From NCBI RefSeq assembly GCF_030816965.1, contig NZ_JAUSYQ010000002.1, positions 1,426,001 through 1,490,000 on the forward strand: 64,000 nt of DNA, in the 5' to 3' direction. Shown here piece by piece: positions 1-9,254 of this stretch (positions within the stretch are counted from its first letter, which is position 1; every line of letters begins with the position of its first letter). Under the pieces are notes generated by a model that worked only from the letters and a program-made list of their open reading frames with translations, did not search any database and was not told where the DNA came from. The translations under genes and the position numbers were made by a program. This DNA is from Streptomyces canus. GTDB lineage: Bacteria; Actinomycetota; Actinomycetes; Streptomycetales; Streptomycetaceae.

Positions 1-924
1 GCGGTCGAGGAGAAGCTGGACGGCATCCGCGTCCAGATCCACCGGGACGGGGATGCCGTACGGCTGTACACGCGCACCCTCGACGACATCACCGACCGGT
101 TGCCCGAGCTGACGGCCGCCGCGCTGGAGTTGAGGGGCGAGCGGTTCATCCTGGACGGCGAGGTGATCGCCTTCGACGAGGACGGGCGGCCCCGTTCCTT
201 CCAGGAGACCGCGGGCCGGGTCGGCTCCCGCGTGGACGTGACGACGGCCGCCGAGGCGGTCCCTGTCTCCCCTGTCTTCTTCGACGCCCTGTCCGTCGAC
301 GACCGCGACCTCCTCGACCTGCCCTTTGCCGAACGGCACGCGGAGCTGGCCCGGTTGGTGCCCGAGCCGATGCGGGTCCGGCGCACGCTGGTGTCCGGAC
401 CGAAGGACGTGGGGACGGCCGAGGAGTTCCTGGCCGAGACCCTGAAGCGCGGCCACGAGGGCGTCGTGGTGAAGTCCCTCGACGCCCCCTACAGCGCGGG
501 CCGGCGCGGTGCCTCCTGGCTGAAGGTCAAGCCCGTGCACACCCTCGACCTGGTGGTGCTGGCCGCCGAGTGGGGCCACGGCCGCCGCACCGGCAAACTC
601 TCCAATCTGCACCTCGGCGCCCGTACGGCGGACGGCGGGTTCGCCATGCTCGGCAAGACCTTCAAGGGAATGACCGACGCGATGCTCACCTGGCAGACCG
701 AGCGGCTCCAGGAGCTGGCCGTCGACAGCAGCGGTTACGTGGTGCCCGTACGGCCCGAACTCGTCGTCGAGATCGCCTACGACGGCCTCCAGAAGTCGAG
801 CCGCTACCCGGCCGGAGTCACCCTCCGCTTCGCGCGCGTGGTCCGCTACCGCGAGGACAAGCGGCCCGAGGAGGCCGATACGGTGGAGACGCTGCTGGCC
901 GCGCATCCCGAGGTGAGGCCGTGA
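1..924 (+). CDS. ATP-dependent DNA ligase, 5' end cut off by the window
   Basis: Seals nicks in duplex DNA through an enzyme-AMP intermediate. The reading frame is open from base 1, so the N-terminus lies outside the window; 307 residues remain of a family that is usually about 500. The frame opens on motif I, EKLDGIR, whose lysine (residue 5 here) carries the AMP. Further in, HEGVVVKS fits motif IV and SWLKVKP fits motif V. The C-terminal third, starting at [14 protein letters not shown], would be the OB fold. The stop codon overlaps the GTG start of the NUDIX gene, so the two are probably co-translated. The single-domain layout without polymerase or nuclease parts suggests the stand-alone LigB/LigC type rather than LigD. 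Confidence 0.93.
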   Translation, partial: AVEEKLDGIRVQIHRDGDAVRLYTRTLDDITDRLPELTAAALELRGERFILDGEVIAFDEDGRPRSFQETAGRVGSRVDVTTAAEAVPVSPVFFDALSVDDRDLLDLPFAERHAELARLVPEPMRVRRTLVSGPKDVGTAEEFLAETLKRGHEGVVVKSLDAPYSAGRRGASWLKVKPVHTLDLVVLAAEWGHGRRTGKLSNLHLGARTADGGFAMLGKTFKGMTDAMLTWQTERLQELAVDSSGYVVPVRPELVVEIAYDGLQKSSRYPAGVTLRFARVVRYREDKRPEEADTVETLLAAHPEVRP

Positions 925-1382
925 GGACCAGCGCGGGCCTGCTGTTGTTCCGGCACGCCGATGAGGGCCTGGAGGTGTTGCTGGGCCATATGGGTGGCCC
1001 GTTCTTCGCCCGGCGGGACGCCGGAGCGTGGACGGTTCCGAAGGGCGAGTACGAGCCGGCCTCGGAGTCGGCCTGGGCCGCGGCCCGCCGCGAGTTCCAG
1101 GAGGAGCTCGGGCTGCCGCCGCCCAACGGGGAGGCCGTACCGCTCGGTGAGGTCCGGCAGACGAACGGCAAGGTCGTCACGGCGTGGGCGATCGAGGCGG
1201 ACCTCGATCCGGCGACCGTGGTTCCGGGCGTGTTCAGCATGGAGTGGCCACCGAAGTCCGGGCGCATGCGGGAGTTCCCCGAGCTGGACCGGGTGGAGTG
1301 GTTCGGCCTCGACCGGGCCCGGACCGTGATCGTCAAGGCGCAGGCCGCGTTTCTCGACCGGCTGGCTGAGCACTCGGCCTGA
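921..1382 (+). CDS. NUDIX hydrolase
   Basis: A 153-residue single-domain NUDIX protein, expected to hydrolyse a nucleoside diphosphate linked to another group; the substrate cannot be read from the sequence. The NUDIX box begins at PKGEYEPA and ends in REFQEELGL, with one extra residue between its glycine and first glutamate. I chose the GTG at 921 because it overlaps the ligase stop codon (GTGA) and gives the normal start of the fold, [10 protein letters not shown]. The frame stays open further upstream, but inside the ligase. Pairing with a DNA ligase hints at nucleotide clean-up or repair, which is inference. Confidence 0.9.
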   Translation: MRTSAGLLLFRHADEGLEVLLGHMGGPFFARRDAGAWTVPKGEYEPASESAWAAARREFQEELGLPPPNGEAVPLGEVRQTNGKVVTAWAIEADLDPATVVPGVFSMEWPPKSGRMREFPELDRVEWFGLDRARTVIVKAQAAFLDRLAEHSA

Positions 1383-1453
1383 CGTCCACGCGTTGCGGTC
1401 GCCCCCGCCGCGCGGGAAGGTCGAAGCACAGTCAGCTCTTCAGGAGGTCGGTC

Positions 1454-2839
1454 ATGCCCATCGCGACGGTGAACCCGGCGAACGGCGAGACGCTCAAGAC
1501 GTACGAGGCCATGGGCGAGGAGGAGATCGAGCGCAGGCTCCAGCTCGCCGAGGCGACGTTCCGCACCTACCGCACGACGTCCTTCGCGGAGCGCGCCCGT
1601 CTCCTGAACCGGGCCGCCGAGCTCCTCGACGATGCCCAGCAGGACATCGCCCGGGTCATGACCACCGAGATGGGCAAGCCGGTCAAGCAGGCCCGCGCGG
1701 AGGCCGCCAAGTGTGCCAAGGCGATGCGCTGGTACGCCGAGCACGCGGAGTCGCTGCTGGCCGACGAGGAGCCCGCCGCGTACGACGTCAAGGACTCCGG
1801 CGCCTCCCGCGCCCTGGTCCGCTACCGGCCGCTCGGGCCCGTGCTCGCGGTGATGCCGTGGAACTTCCCGCTGTGGCAGGTGGTCCGCTTCGCCGCGCCC
1901 GCCCTGATGGCGGGCAACGTCGGCCTGCTCAAGCACGCCTCGAACGTGCCGCAGACCGCGCTGTTCCTGGAGGACCTCTTCCATCAGGCGGGCTACCCGG
2001 AGGGCTGTTTCCAGACCCTGCTCGTCGGGTCCGGCGCGATCGACGAGATCCTGCGCGACGAGCGCGTCAAGGCGGCCACGCTCACGGGGAGTGAGCCCGC
2101 CGGGCGGGCCGTGGCGTCGACCGCCGGGAACATGGTGAAGAAGACGGTGCTGGAGCTCGGCGGCAGCGACCCGTACATCGTGATGCCGTCCGCGGACATC
2201 GACCGGGCCGCCGAGATCGCGGTGACCGCGCGGGTGCAGAACAACGGGCAGTCCTGCATCGCCGCCAAACGGTTCATCGTGCACACGGACGTCTACGACC
2301 GTTTCGCCGAGCGGTTCGTCGAGGGCATGAAGGCCCTCAAGGTCGGCGACCCGCTGGAGGAGGACACCGAGGTCGGGCCGCTGTCCAGCGAGCAGGGCCG
2401 GGCCGACCTGGAGGAACTCGTCGACGACGCCAGGCGCAGCGGGGCGAGCGTGCTGTGCGGCGGGCAGCGGCCGGACGGCCCGGGCTGGTACTACCCGCCG
2501 ACCGTCATCGCCGACGTCACCCGCGAGATGCGCATCCACCGCGAGGAGACGTTCGGGCCGGTGGCCACGCTGTACCGGGCGGACGGCCTCGACGAGGCGG
2601 TGCTGATCGCCAACGACTCGCCGTTCGGACTGAGTTCCAACGTGTGGACGCGGGACGAGGCCGAGGTCGACCGGTTCGTACGGGATCTGGAGGCCGGCGG
2701 GGTCTACGTCAACGGGATGACCGCCTCGCATCCGGCGTTCCCGTTCGGCGGGGTCAAGCGGTCCGGATACGGGCGTGAGCTGTCCGGGCACGGAATCAGG
2801 GAGTTCTGCAACATCACCACGGTTTGGCACGGAGCGTGA
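1454..2839 (+). CDS. NAD(P)-dependent aldehyde dehydrogenase (succinate-semialdehyde dehydrogenase-like)
   Basis: 461 residues, a full-length ALDH-superfamily enzyme that oxidises an aldehyde to the acid. LELGGSDPYIV contains the general-base glutamate region and NNGQSCIAAKR the catalytic cysteine. PWNFPLWQ is the usual N-terminal cofactor-fold motif. Overall length and the GQSC context fit the GabD/succinate-semialdehyde group, but substrate is not certain. The start ATG is preceded by CAGGAGG. It is separated by 71 bases from the NUDIX gene, so it may have its own promoter. Confidence 0.92.
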   Translation: MPIATVNPANGETLKTYEAMGEEEIERRLQLAEATFRTYRTTSFAERARLLNRAAELLDDAQQDIARVMTTEMGKPVKQARAEAAKCAKAMRWYAEHAESLLADEEPAAYDVKDSGASRALVRYRPLGPVLAVMPWNFPLWQVVRFAAPALMAGNVGLLKHASNVPQTALFLEDLFHQAGYPEGCFQTLLVGSGAIDEILRDERVKAATLTGSEPAGRAVASTAGNMVKKTVLELGGSDPYIVMPSADIDRAAEIAVTARVQNNGQSCIAAKRFIVHTDVYDRFAERFVEGMKALKVGDPLEEDTEVGPLSSEQGRADLEELVDDARRSGASVLCGGQRPDGPGWYYPPTVIADVTREMRIHREETFGPVATLYRADGLDEAVLIANDSPFGLSSNVWTRDEAEVDRFVRDLEAGGVYVNGMTASHPAFPFGGVKRSGYGRELSGHGIREFCNITTVWHGA

Positions 2840-2851
2840 CCCTTGCGCGGC

Positions 2852-2857
2852 TAACAT
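2852..2857 (+). promoter_or_regulatory. Candidate -10 box for a leaderless transcript
   Basis: TAACAT lies 7 bases before the GTG at 2865, so transcription would start at or next to the start codon. A TTGGCA 22 bases upstream is too far away to be a normal -35 box. There is no clear ribosome binding site before this GTG, which fits leaderless translation. Confidence 0.35.
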
Positions 2858-2864
2858 CCCCGGT

Positions 2865-3101
2865 GTGAACCGCGAAGTGACTCTGCCTCTGATCGTCGAT
2901 GACCGCGGGACCCTGCAGGTGGCTGCCGCCGATGTGAGCAAGTTGCTCCGCAGTCTTGGCGGGCGGTGGTTGCACCTGGTCGAGGCCGGGGCCGACGGGC
3001 TGGACGAGGATACGGTTGCCGCGCTGACGATCGAGCTGGCGAAGCTGGCCGATCGGATCGATGTGGCGTGTATCGCGCACAGCAGCGGCAGTGCGCCGTA
3101 A
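2865..3101 (+). CDS. Small DUF6213-like protein
   Basis: A 78-residue soluble protein of unknown function. It has the alternating pattern I associate with the actinobacterial DUF6213 family: a short beta segment (REVTLPLIVDD), LQVAAADVSKLLRSL, then WLHLVEAG and a closing helix. The family name is from memory and unverified. The GTG at 2865 is preferred over upstream in-frame starts because those lie inside the aldehyde dehydrogenase gene and because of the -10-like TAACAT just before it. No membrane segment or signal peptide is visible. Confidence 0.6.
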   Translation: MNREVTLPLIVDDRGTLQVAAADVSKLLRSLGGRWLHLVEAGADGLDEDTVAALTIELAKLADRIDVACIAHSSGSAP

Positions 3102-3129
3102 GGGTTTGCTCGTTCGCTGCCGTGTGCGG

Positions 3130-3160
3130 CTTCGCCGACCCGGCGGACGAGTCGGCGAAG
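3130..3160. terminator. Bidirectional terminator hairpin
   Basis: A perfect 10-base inverted repeat, CTTCGCCGAC (3130-3139) and GTCGGCGAAG (3151-3160), separated by 11 bases. It sits between the convergent DUF6213-like and acyl-CoA dehydrogenase genes and could stop transcription from both sides. Confidence 0.6.
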
Positions 3161-3179
3161 AGGTGTTTCTCGGGCTTCG

Positions 3180-4406
3180 TCAGCGGATGGACATGCCGGA
3201 CAGGGTCCGGGCGATGACCAGTCGCTGGATCTCGCTCGTCCCTTCGAAAATGGTGTAGATCGCGGCGTCACGGTGCATGCGCTCCACGGGGTACTCCCGG
3301 GTGTAGCCGTTGCCGCCCAGGATCTGGACCGCCTGCGCCGTGACCTTCTTCGCCGTCTCACTTGCGAAGAGCTTGGACATCGAGCCCTCGGCGGCGGTGA
3401 ACTGCTTTCCGTTGATCGCCATCCAGGAAGCGCGCCACACGAGGAGACGGGCCGCGTCGATGGAGGTGCGCATGTCCGCGAGCTGGAAGGCCACGCCCTG
3501 GTTGTCTATGATCGGCCGCCCGAACTGCTCACGCGTCTTGGCGTAGTCGAGGGCGACTTCGTAGGCGGCCCGGGCGGTGCCCACGGCCATGGCGCCCACG
3601 GCGGGCCGCGACGCCTCGAACGTGGCCATCGCCGCGTTCTTCACCCGCTCCCCGCCGGTCTTCGCCCGCTCCCGGGCCCGCGCGAGGCGCTGGTCCAGCT
3701 TCTCCTTGCCACCGAGGAGGCAGGAGCCGGGCACCCGGACGTTCTCCAGCACGACCTCGGCCGTGTGCGAGGCACGGATGCCGTGCTTCTTGAACTTCTG
3801 GCCCTGGGACAGCCCCGGCGTGTTCGGCGGCACGATGAAGGACGCGTGCCCCTTGGAGCCGAGCTCGGGATCGACGACCGCGACGACCACGTGGACGTTG
3901 GCGATACCGCCGTTGGTCGCCCAGGTCTTGGTGCCGTTGAGCACCCACTCGTCCTTGGCCTCGTCGTACACGGCACGCGTGCGCATGGAGGCCACGTCGG
4001 AGCCGGCGTCCGGCTCGGACGAGCAGAACGCGGCGACCTTGACATCGTTCGCGTCGCCGTACATCTGGGGGATCCAGGTGCCGATCTGCTCCTCGGTACC
4101 GTTGGCGAGAACGCCGACAGCGGCGAGACCGGTGCCTACGATCGACAGGGCGATGCCCGCGTCGCCCCAGAACAGCTCCTCCATCGCCATCGGGATGCCG
4201 AGCCCGGTGGGATCGAAGTACTGCTGGGCGTAGAAGTCGAGGGAGTAGATGCCTACCTTCGCGGCCTCCTGGATGACCGGCCAGGGAGTCTCCTCACGCT
4301 CGTCCCATTCGGCGGCCGCGGGGCGGATGACGTCGGCGGCGAAGCCGTGCAGCCAGTCCCGGACCTCCTTCTGTTCGTCGTTGAGCTCCATGGTGAACTC
4401 GGCCAT
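3180..4406 (-). CDS. Acyl-CoA dehydrogenase
   Basis: A 408-residue FAD-dependent acyl-CoA dehydrogenase performing the first oxidation of a beta-oxidation-type pathway. The C-terminal [11 protein letters not shown] contains the catalytic glutamate region of the family. [10 protein letters not shown] and WATNG are the usual flavin and substrate-binding segments. The ATG at 4406 has a GGAGGGG ribosome site just upstream, whereas the longer frame to 4466 starts inside the promoter region. The divergent TetR gene at 4579, with GTTAC-type dyads between them, suggests ligand-controlled expression by that regulator (inference). Confidence 0.93.
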   Translation of the reverse strand: MAEFTMELNDEQKEVRDWLHGFAADVIRPAAAEWDEREETPWPVIQEAAKVGIYSLDFYAQQYFDPTGLGIPMAMEELFWGDAGIALSIVGTGLAAVGVLANGTEEQIGTWIPQMYGDANDVKVAAFCSSEPDAGSDVASMRTRAVYDEAKDEWVLNGTKTWATNGGIANVHVVVAVVDPELGSKGHASFIVPPNTPGLSQGQKFKKHGIRASHTAEVVLENVRVPGSCLLGGKEKLDQRLARARERAKTGGERVKNAAMATFEASRPAVGAMAVGTARAAYEVALDYAKTREQFGRPIIDNQGVAFQLADMRTSIDAARLLVWRASWMAINGKQFTAAEGSMSKLFASETAKKVTAQAVQILGGNGYTREYPVERMHRDAAIYTIFEGTSEIQRLVIARTLSGMSIR

Positions 4407-4434
4407 GTCCCCTCCAGCGGCGACGCACGTGCGT

Positions 4435-4471
4435 GTTACTTGCGGTAACCCGAGTCTGTTACCCACGGGTA
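4435..4471. promoter_or_regulatory. Putative TetR operators in a divergent promoter region
   Basis: Two close dyads. GTTAC-TTGCG-GTAAC covers 4435-4449 with perfect 5-base arms. TACCC-AC-GGGTA covers 4460-4471 with perfect 5-base arms. A further GTTAC half-site is at 4548-4552, 26 bases before the TetR start. They lie between the acyl-CoA dehydrogenase and the TetR gene, where an autoregulating repressor would bind. Confidence 0.5.
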
Positions 4472-4578
4472 GGAAAAGTCAACTCCCGATGACCAGTCAG
4501 CAGCCTGTTCGATGTCAATCGCCTGCCGGGTGTTAGTTTGCGCAGGCGTTACCGATTCAGTACGGGTGGGGAGAGCTC

Positions 4579-5223
4579 ATGGACACCACACAGCGGACCG
4601 ATCAGCAGCGGTCCGCCGACCGCCGCCGGCGCGAACTGCTGGAGGCCGCGGACAGAGTGGTGCTGCGCGACGGGCCGCAGGCCTCTATGAACGCGATCGC
4701 CGCAGAAGCCGGCATCACCAAGCCGATCCTGTATCGGCACTTCGGTGACAAGGGGGGACTCTACGCTGCCCTCGCCAAGCGGCACACGGATGCGCTGCTG
4801 GACTCGCTCCGGGCCGCGCTGGACGCTCCGGCGGAACGGCGGGAGCGGGTCGAGGCGACGTTGGACACGTATTTGGCCGCGATCGAGGCCCGGCCCCAGG
4901 TGTACCGGTTCCTGATGCACCCCGCCGAGGGGGGTCAGGTCGGGGACCAGGGGTTCGATGTCGGTAAGCATTCCGCGCCCTTGCTGCGGAGGATGGGTGA
5001 AGAGTTGGGCCAGGTCATCGAGGACCGGCTCGATCTCGGGCCCGGGAGTCAGTTGCTGGCGCGGGTGTGGGGGCACGGGATCGTCGGGATGATGTACGCG
5101 GCGGGTGACTGGTGGCTGGGGGAACGGCCTTGCCCGCGGGCGGAGTTGGTGAAGAGTCTGGCGGACCTGTTGTGGGGGCGGCTCGCTGCGGTGGGGGACA
5201 AGGTGGGGGGTCCGGGATTCTGA
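4579..5223 (+). CDS. TetR-family transcriptional regulator
   Basis: 214 residues. The N-terminal DNA-binding domain spans about residues 15-62 (RRRELLEAADRVVL, MNAIAAEAGITKPILYRHF), with the classic recognition-helix end KPILYRHFGDK. The rest is the variable helical ligand-binding domain. It faces the acyl-CoA dehydrogenase across a dyad-rich promoter region, so an acyl-CoA or fatty-acid effector is the simplest guess. The ATG at 4579 has GGGGAGAG upstream. Confidence 0.9.
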   Translation: MDTTQRTDQQRSADRRRRELLEAADRVVLRDGPQASMNAIAAEAGITKPILYRHFGDKGGLYAALAKRHTDALLDSLRAALDAPAERRERVEATLDTYLAAIEARPQVYRFLMHPAEGGQVGDQGFDVGKHSAPLLRRMGEELGQVIEDRLDLGPGSQLLARVWGHGIVGMMYAAGDWWLGERPCPRAELVKSLADLLWGRLAAVGDKVGGPGF

Positions 5224-5245
5224 TCGTTGAATGACGGCTGTGGGT

Positions 5246-5280
5246 GTGTGGGGGCTGGTCGCGCAGTTCCCCGCGCCTCT
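5246..5280. repeat. Streptomyces intergenic repeat (GGGGCTGGTCGCGCAG type)
   Basis: The string TGTGGGGGCTGGTCGCGCAG continuing into TTCCCCGCGCC can fold on itself through its GGGG and CCCC ends. The same family of sequence recurs at 29781-29839, between ureG and ureF. I know this as a very common intergenic element of Streptomyces genomes. Here it lies between two convergent genes and may also help termination. Confidence 0.6.
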
Positions 5281-5286
5281 GGTGGG

Positions 5287-5832
5287 TCAGCTGGACCTGT
5301 GCCAAGAAGTCCGGGCCACTTGTCGCATGAGCTTCCGCTTGCGCCGGCCCGCCAAGTGGTCCGCGTAGACCTTGCCCTCCATGTGGTCCATCTCGTGCTG
5401 TAGGCACCTTGCGAAGAATCCCGTGCCGTAAATCGTGATCGGGTCTCCCGCCATCGTGAAGCCCTCCACCACCGCGTGGTCGTGGCGTTCCGTCCCTGCC
5501 TCCAGACCAGGCAGGGACAGGCAGCCCTCGGGTCCCCTCAGCACCACACCGTCCGTCTCCACCAGGCGTGGGTTCACCACATGCCCCAGGTGCCGGACCT
5601 CCTCGTCGTCCGGGCAGTCGTAGACGAAGACGCGCAACGGCACGCCGATCTGGTTGGCGGCGAGGCCCACCCCCTCGGCCGCGTACATCGTCGCGAACAA
5701 GTCCTCCACCAGGCTCGCCAGTTCGGGACCGAAGTCCGTGACGTCGTCGCAGGGTGTGTGCAACACCGGGGTGCCGAGCAGGGTGACCGCGCGGACGCGC
5801 CCCCGCGTGCCCGGAATGGAGCCGTTTCGCAT
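5287..5832 (-). CDS. def: Peptide deformylase
   Basis: 181 residues. Removes the N-formyl group from new proteins using a bound metal. All three family motifs are present: GVGLAANQIGV, EGCLSLPG (metal-ligand cysteine) and QHEMDH (two metal-ligand histidines and the catalytic glutamate). The ATG at 5832 is the first in frame; a second possible start is the internal GTG before RAVTLLGTPVL. It is convergent with the TetR gene and divergent from murT. Streptomycetes carry several deformylases, so this may not be the main copy. Confidence 0.95.
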   Translation of the reverse strand: MRNGSIPGTRGRVRAVTLLGTPVLHTPCDDVTDFGPELASLVEDLFATMYAAEGVGLAANQIGVPLRVFVYDCPDDEEVRHLGHVVNPRLVETDGVVLRGPEGCLSLPGLEAGTERHDHAVVEGFTMAGDPITIYGTGFFARCLQHEMDHMEGKVYADHLAGRRKRKLMRQVARTSWHRSS

Positions 5833-5944
5833 GGCCGCAAGAGTACGGCGATTCGGGAGTGCTTACGGATCTCGATAGGCTGAGGTCCACACCACGTGGC
5901 CGGAGGCTGAGGCGCGGCGCGTACGCAAGGAGGATCGAGATCTG

Positions 5945-7183
5945 ATGACAGGCAACTCGGACCCGCTCTCGCCGCGGGCCAAGCTGGCCGTGACGGCGGG
6001 CAAGGCCGTCGCGGCGGCATCCCGAGCCGCGGGTCGCGGCAGCGGTTCGGTCATCGGCGGCCGGGTGGCCCTCAAACTCGACCCCGACCTTCTTGCCCGG
6101 CTCGCCCAGAACCTGGACGTCGTGCTCGTCTCGGCGACCAACGGAAAGACCACCACCACGCGGCTGATCGCGGAGGCACTGGGCGCCGCCGGGCCCGTCG
6201 TCTCCAACGCCCTCGGCGCCAACATGCCCGCCGGTATCACCTCCGCCCTCGCGGGCGGCTCGGACGCCCGCTACGGCGTCATCGAGGTCGACGAGAAGTA
6301 CCTCGCGGGCGTGGCCCGCGACACCGACCCCAAGTGCATCGCCCTGCTGAACCTCTCCCGCGACCAGCTCGACCGCGCCGCCGAGACCCGCATGCTCGCG
6401 GAGAACTGGCGCGAGGGGCTCGCGGGTTCGAAGGCCGTCGTCGTCGCCAACGCCGACGACCCGCTCGTCGTGTGGGCCGCCTCCTCCTCCCCCAACGTCA
6501 TCTGGGTCGCCGCCGGGCAGATGTGGAAGGACGACGCCTGGTCCTGCCCGTCCTGCGGTGGTGTGATGCAGCGGCCGGGCGACGACTGGTTCTGCGGCGA
6601 GTGCGGGTTCCGGCGTCCCACGCCGAGCTGGGCCCTGTCCGGCGACCACGTGCTCGACCCGCACGGCTCCGCCTGGCCCATCCACCTCCAGCTGCCGGGC
6701 CGCGCCAACAAGGCCAACGCGGCTTCCTCCGCCGCCGTGGCCGCCGTCTTCGGCGTACCGCCGCAGGTCGCCCTGGAACGCATGTACCAGGTGCAGGCCG
6801 TGGCGGGGCGTTACGACGTCGTCCAGTTCCAGCAGCGCGACCTGCGCCTGCTGCTCGCGAAGAACCCGGCCGGCTGGCTCGAAACGTTCAGCCTGATCGA
6901 CCCGCCGCCCACCCCGGTGATCCTCTCCGTCAACGCCCGCGGCGCCGACGGCACCGACACCTCCTGGCTGTGGGACGTCGACTACACCCGGCTCACCGGC
7001 CACCCGATCTGCGTGATCGGCGACCGGAAGCTGGACCTCGCGGTGCGACTCGAGGTCGCGAACCAGAACTTCCAGGTCTGCGACAACCTCGACCAGGCCG
7101 TGCAGATGAGTCCGCACGGCCGTATCGAGGTCATCGCCAACTACACCGCCTTCCAGGACCTGCGCCGCCGCGTCGGCAACTGA
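5945..7183 (+). CDS. murT: Lipid II isoglutaminyl synthase, Mur-ligase subunit MurT
   Basis: 412 residues. With GatD it amidates the D-glutamate of lipid II, a cell-wall modification. The Mur-ligase P-loop is SATNGKTTTTR. A Cys4 metal-ribbon insertion, CPSCGG and CGECGF, sits in the middle, as is usual for MurT/DUF1727 proteins. The C-terminal DUF1727 part contains IGDRKLDLAVR. The gene is followed after 16 bases by gatD, so they form an operon. The ATG at 5945 follows AAGGAGG. Confidence 0.95.
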   Translation: MTGNSDPLSPRAKLAVTAGKAVAAASRAAGRGSGSVIGGRVALKLDPDLLARLAQNLDVVLVSATNGKTTTTRLIAEALGAAGPVVSNALGANMPAGITSALAGGSDARYGVIEVDEKYLAGVARDTDPKCIALLNLSRDQLDRAAETRMLAENWREGLAGSKAVVVANADDPLVVWAASSSPNVIWVAAGQMWKDDAWSCPSCGGVMQRPGDDWFCGECGFRRPTPSWALSGDHVLDPHGSAWPIHLQLPGRANKANAASSAAVAAVFGVPPQVALERMYQVQAVAGRYDVVQFQQRDLRLLLAKNPAGWLETFSLIDPPPTPVILSVNARGADGTDTSWLWDVDYTRLTGHPICVIGDRKLDLAVRLEVANQNFQVCDNLDQAVQMSPHGRIEVIANYTAFQDLRRRVGN

Positions 7184-7199
7184 GACACAGGGGACTTTT

Positions 7200-7928
7200 G
7201 TGAGCGACAACAGCCTGCGGATCGTCTGGATCTACCCCGACCTGCTCAGCACCTACGGCGACCAGGGCAACGCCCTCGTCATCGAGCGCCGGGCCCGCCA
7301 GCGGGGCCTCGACGTGGCCCGCCTGGACGTGCGCAGCGACCAGCCGATCCCGACCTCCGGCGACATCTATCTGATCGGCGGCGGTGAGGACCGGCCCCAG
7401 CGGCTCGCGGCCGAGCGGCTGCGCCGGGACGGCGGTCTGCACCGGGCCGTCGGCAACGGCGCGATCGTCTTCTCGGTGTGCGCCGGCTACCAGATCCTCG
7501 GGCACGAGTTCATCAACGACCTCGGCCAGCGCGAGCCCGGCCTCGGCCTGCTCGACGTGGTCTCCGTACGCGGTGAGGGCGAGCGCTGCGTCGGTGACGT
7601 GCTCGCCGACATCGACCCGCGCCTCGGCCTGCCCCCGCTGACCGGTTTCGAGAACCACCAGGGCGTCACCCACCTCGGCCCCACCGCCCGCCCGTTCGCC
7701 AACGTCAAGCTGGGCAAGGGCAACGGCACCGGGGACGGTACGGAAGGGGCGTACAACGACACCGTCTTCGGTACGTACATGCACGGACCCGTGCTCGCGC
7801 GCAACCCGCTCATCGCCGACCTGCTGCTGAAGCTCGCGCTCGACGTGAACGCGCTGCCGCCGACCGACGACCGCTGGTACGAGGCCCTGCGCAACGAGCG
7901 CATCACGGCCGCGCAGCAGCCCGCCTGA
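7200..7928 (+). CDS. gatD: Lipid II isoglutaminyl synthase, glutaminase subunit GatD
   Basis: 242 residues of a CobB/CobQ-type class I glutamine amidotransferase that supplies ammonia to MurT. The nucleophile is in SVCAGYQILGHEF, and GFENHQGVTHLG and TYMHGPVLARNP carry the histidines of the active-site region. The GTG at 7200 is the start, immediately after the GGGGAC that ends the short murT-gatD gap. Pairing with murT makes the assignment secure. Confidence 0.95.
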   Translation: MSDNSLRIVWIYPDLLSTYGDQGNALVIERRARQRGLDVARLDVRSDQPIPTSGDIYLIGGGEDRPQRLAAERLRRDGGLHRAVGNGAIVFSVCAGYQILGHEFINDLGQREPGLGLLDVVSVRGEGERCVGDVLADIDPRLGLPPLTGFENHQGVTHLGPTARPFANVKLGKGNGTGDGTEGAYNDTVFGTYMHGPVLARNPLIADLLLKLALDVNALPPTDDRWYEALRNERITAAQQPA

Positions 7929-8125
7929 GCAGGAACTTCACCTCGGTTCCCGCCGTCTGTCACGGGCCCGTCTGACGCGGAGTCCGCACAGGTGAGCGGA
8001 CTCGTCCAGCAGGCGGACGCGTGCTACGGCCCCGCCCCCCTGTGCCGCTAGGGTGGCGGGGTTCGAGCCGGACGACGTGGTCCGGACCCGACCCACGTTG
8101 ATTCGGTGAGAGGGTTTTTCCGGCT

Positions 8126-9151
8126 ATGCGCATTGGTGTCCTCACGTCCGGCGGCGACTGCCCCGGCCTGAACGCCGTCATCCGGTCCGTCGTGCACCGT
8201 GCCGTCGCCGACCACGGCGACGAGGTCATCGGTTTCCGGGACGGCTGGAAGGGCCTCCTGGAGTGCGACTACCTCAAGCTCGACCTCGACGCGGTGGGCG
8301 GCATCCTGGCCCGCGGCGGCACGATCCTCGGCTCCTCCCGGGTCCAGCCCTCGCATCTGCGGGACGGCGTGGAGCGGGCCAAGGGGCATGTCGAGGAGCT
8401 CGGTCTCGACGCGATCATTCCCATCGGCGGTGAGGGCACGCTCAAGGCGGCCCGGCTGATGTCGGACGCCGGTCTGCCGATCGTGGGCGTGCCCAAGACC
8501 ATCGACAACGACATCGCGGTCACGGATGTCACCTTCGGGTTCGACACCGCGGTAGGGGTCGCGACGGAGGCCCTCGACCGGCTCAAGACCACCGCCGAGT
8601 CCCACCAGCGGGTGCTCGTCGTCGAGGTCATGGGGCGGCACACCGGCTGGATAGCGCTGCACTCCGGGATGGCGGCCGGTGCGCACGCCATCGTCGTGCC
8701 GGAGCGGCCCTTCGACATCGAGGAGCTGGCGCGCCGGGTCGGGGAGCGGTTCGAGGCGGGGAAGCGGTTCGCGATCGTCGTCGCCGCGGAGGGGGCCAAG
8801 CCGGCGCCCGGCTCCATGGCCTTCGACGAGGGCGCCAAGGACATCTACGGGCACGAGCGCTTCGCCGGGATCGCCCGTCAGCTGTCGATCGAGCTGGAGG
8901 AGCGGCTGGGGAAGGAAGCCCGGCCGGTCATCCTGGGGCACGTGCAGCGGGGGGGTACGCCGACCGCGTACGACCGCGTCCTCGCCACCCGGTTCGGATG
9001 GCATGCGGTGGAGGCCGTGCACCGTGGGGAGTTCGGTCACATGACGGCTCTGCGGGGGACCGACATCGTGATGGTGCCGCTCGCGGAGGCGGTCGAGACG
9101 CTGAAGACGGTGCCGGAGGACCGGTACGCCGAGGCGGAGTGCGTGCTGTAG
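8126..9151 (+). CDS. pfkA: 6-phosphofructokinase
   Basis: 341 residues. Phosphorylates fructose 6-phosphate in glycolysis. GVLTSGGDCPGLNAVIR is the nucleotide loop, IDNDIAVTD the catalytic aspartate region and EVMGRHTGW the sugar-phosphate site. The donor-site residues read GGEGT and PKTIDND: a glycine where pyrophosphate enzymes have aspartate, but a lysine where E. coli PfkA has glycine. That mix is the pattern I know for actinobacterial group III ATP-dependent enzymes. Streptomycetes usually have several pfkA copies; the gene position fits S. coelicolor pfkA3 (from memory). Confidence 0.93.
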   Translation: MRIGVLTSGGDCPGLNAVIRSVVHRAVADHGDEVIGFRDGWKGLLECDYLKLDLDAVGGILARGGTILGSSRVQPSHLRDGVERAKGHVEELGLDAIIPIGGEGTLKAARLMSDAGLPIVGVPKTIDNDIAVTDVTFGFDTAVGVATEALDRLKTTAESHQRVLVVEVMGRHTGWIALHSGMAAGAHAIVVPERPFDIEELARRVGERFEAGKRFAIVVAAEGAKPAPGSMAFDEGAKDIYGHERFAGIARQLSIELEERLGKEARPVILGHVQRGGTPTAYDRVLATRFGWHAVEAVHRGEFGHMTALRGTDIVMVPLAEAVETLKTVPEDRYAEAECVL

Positions 9152-9168
9152 GTCGTACGGCGGTTGTG

Positions 9169-9198
9169 TGCCCCCGGTCCAGGATGTGACCGGGGGCA
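9169..9198 (+). terminator. Terminator hairpin after pfkA
   Basis: A perfect 11-base inverted repeat, TGCCCCCGGTC (9169-9179) and GACCGGGGGCA (9188-9198), with an 8-base loop, lying 17 bases after the pfkA stop. Confidence 0.7.
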
Positions 9199-9254
9199 GT
9201 CTTAGTCTGGGGCGGACAGACTCGCACAACCCCCACGAATCAGGAGCCGCCGCG

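Noticed and set aside
818..3361. An 847-codon minus-strand frame opposite NUDIX and aldehyde dehydrogenase genes
   Set aside because: Arg/Pro/Gly-rich antisense shadow. The plus strand holds two well-defined enzymes with correct starts.
8126..9151. A pyrophosphate-dependent phosphofructokinase, suggested by PKTIDND
   Set aside because: The other donor-site position has glycine (GGEGT) instead of the aspartate of pyrophosphate enzymes; the combination is usual for actinobacterial ATP enzymes.
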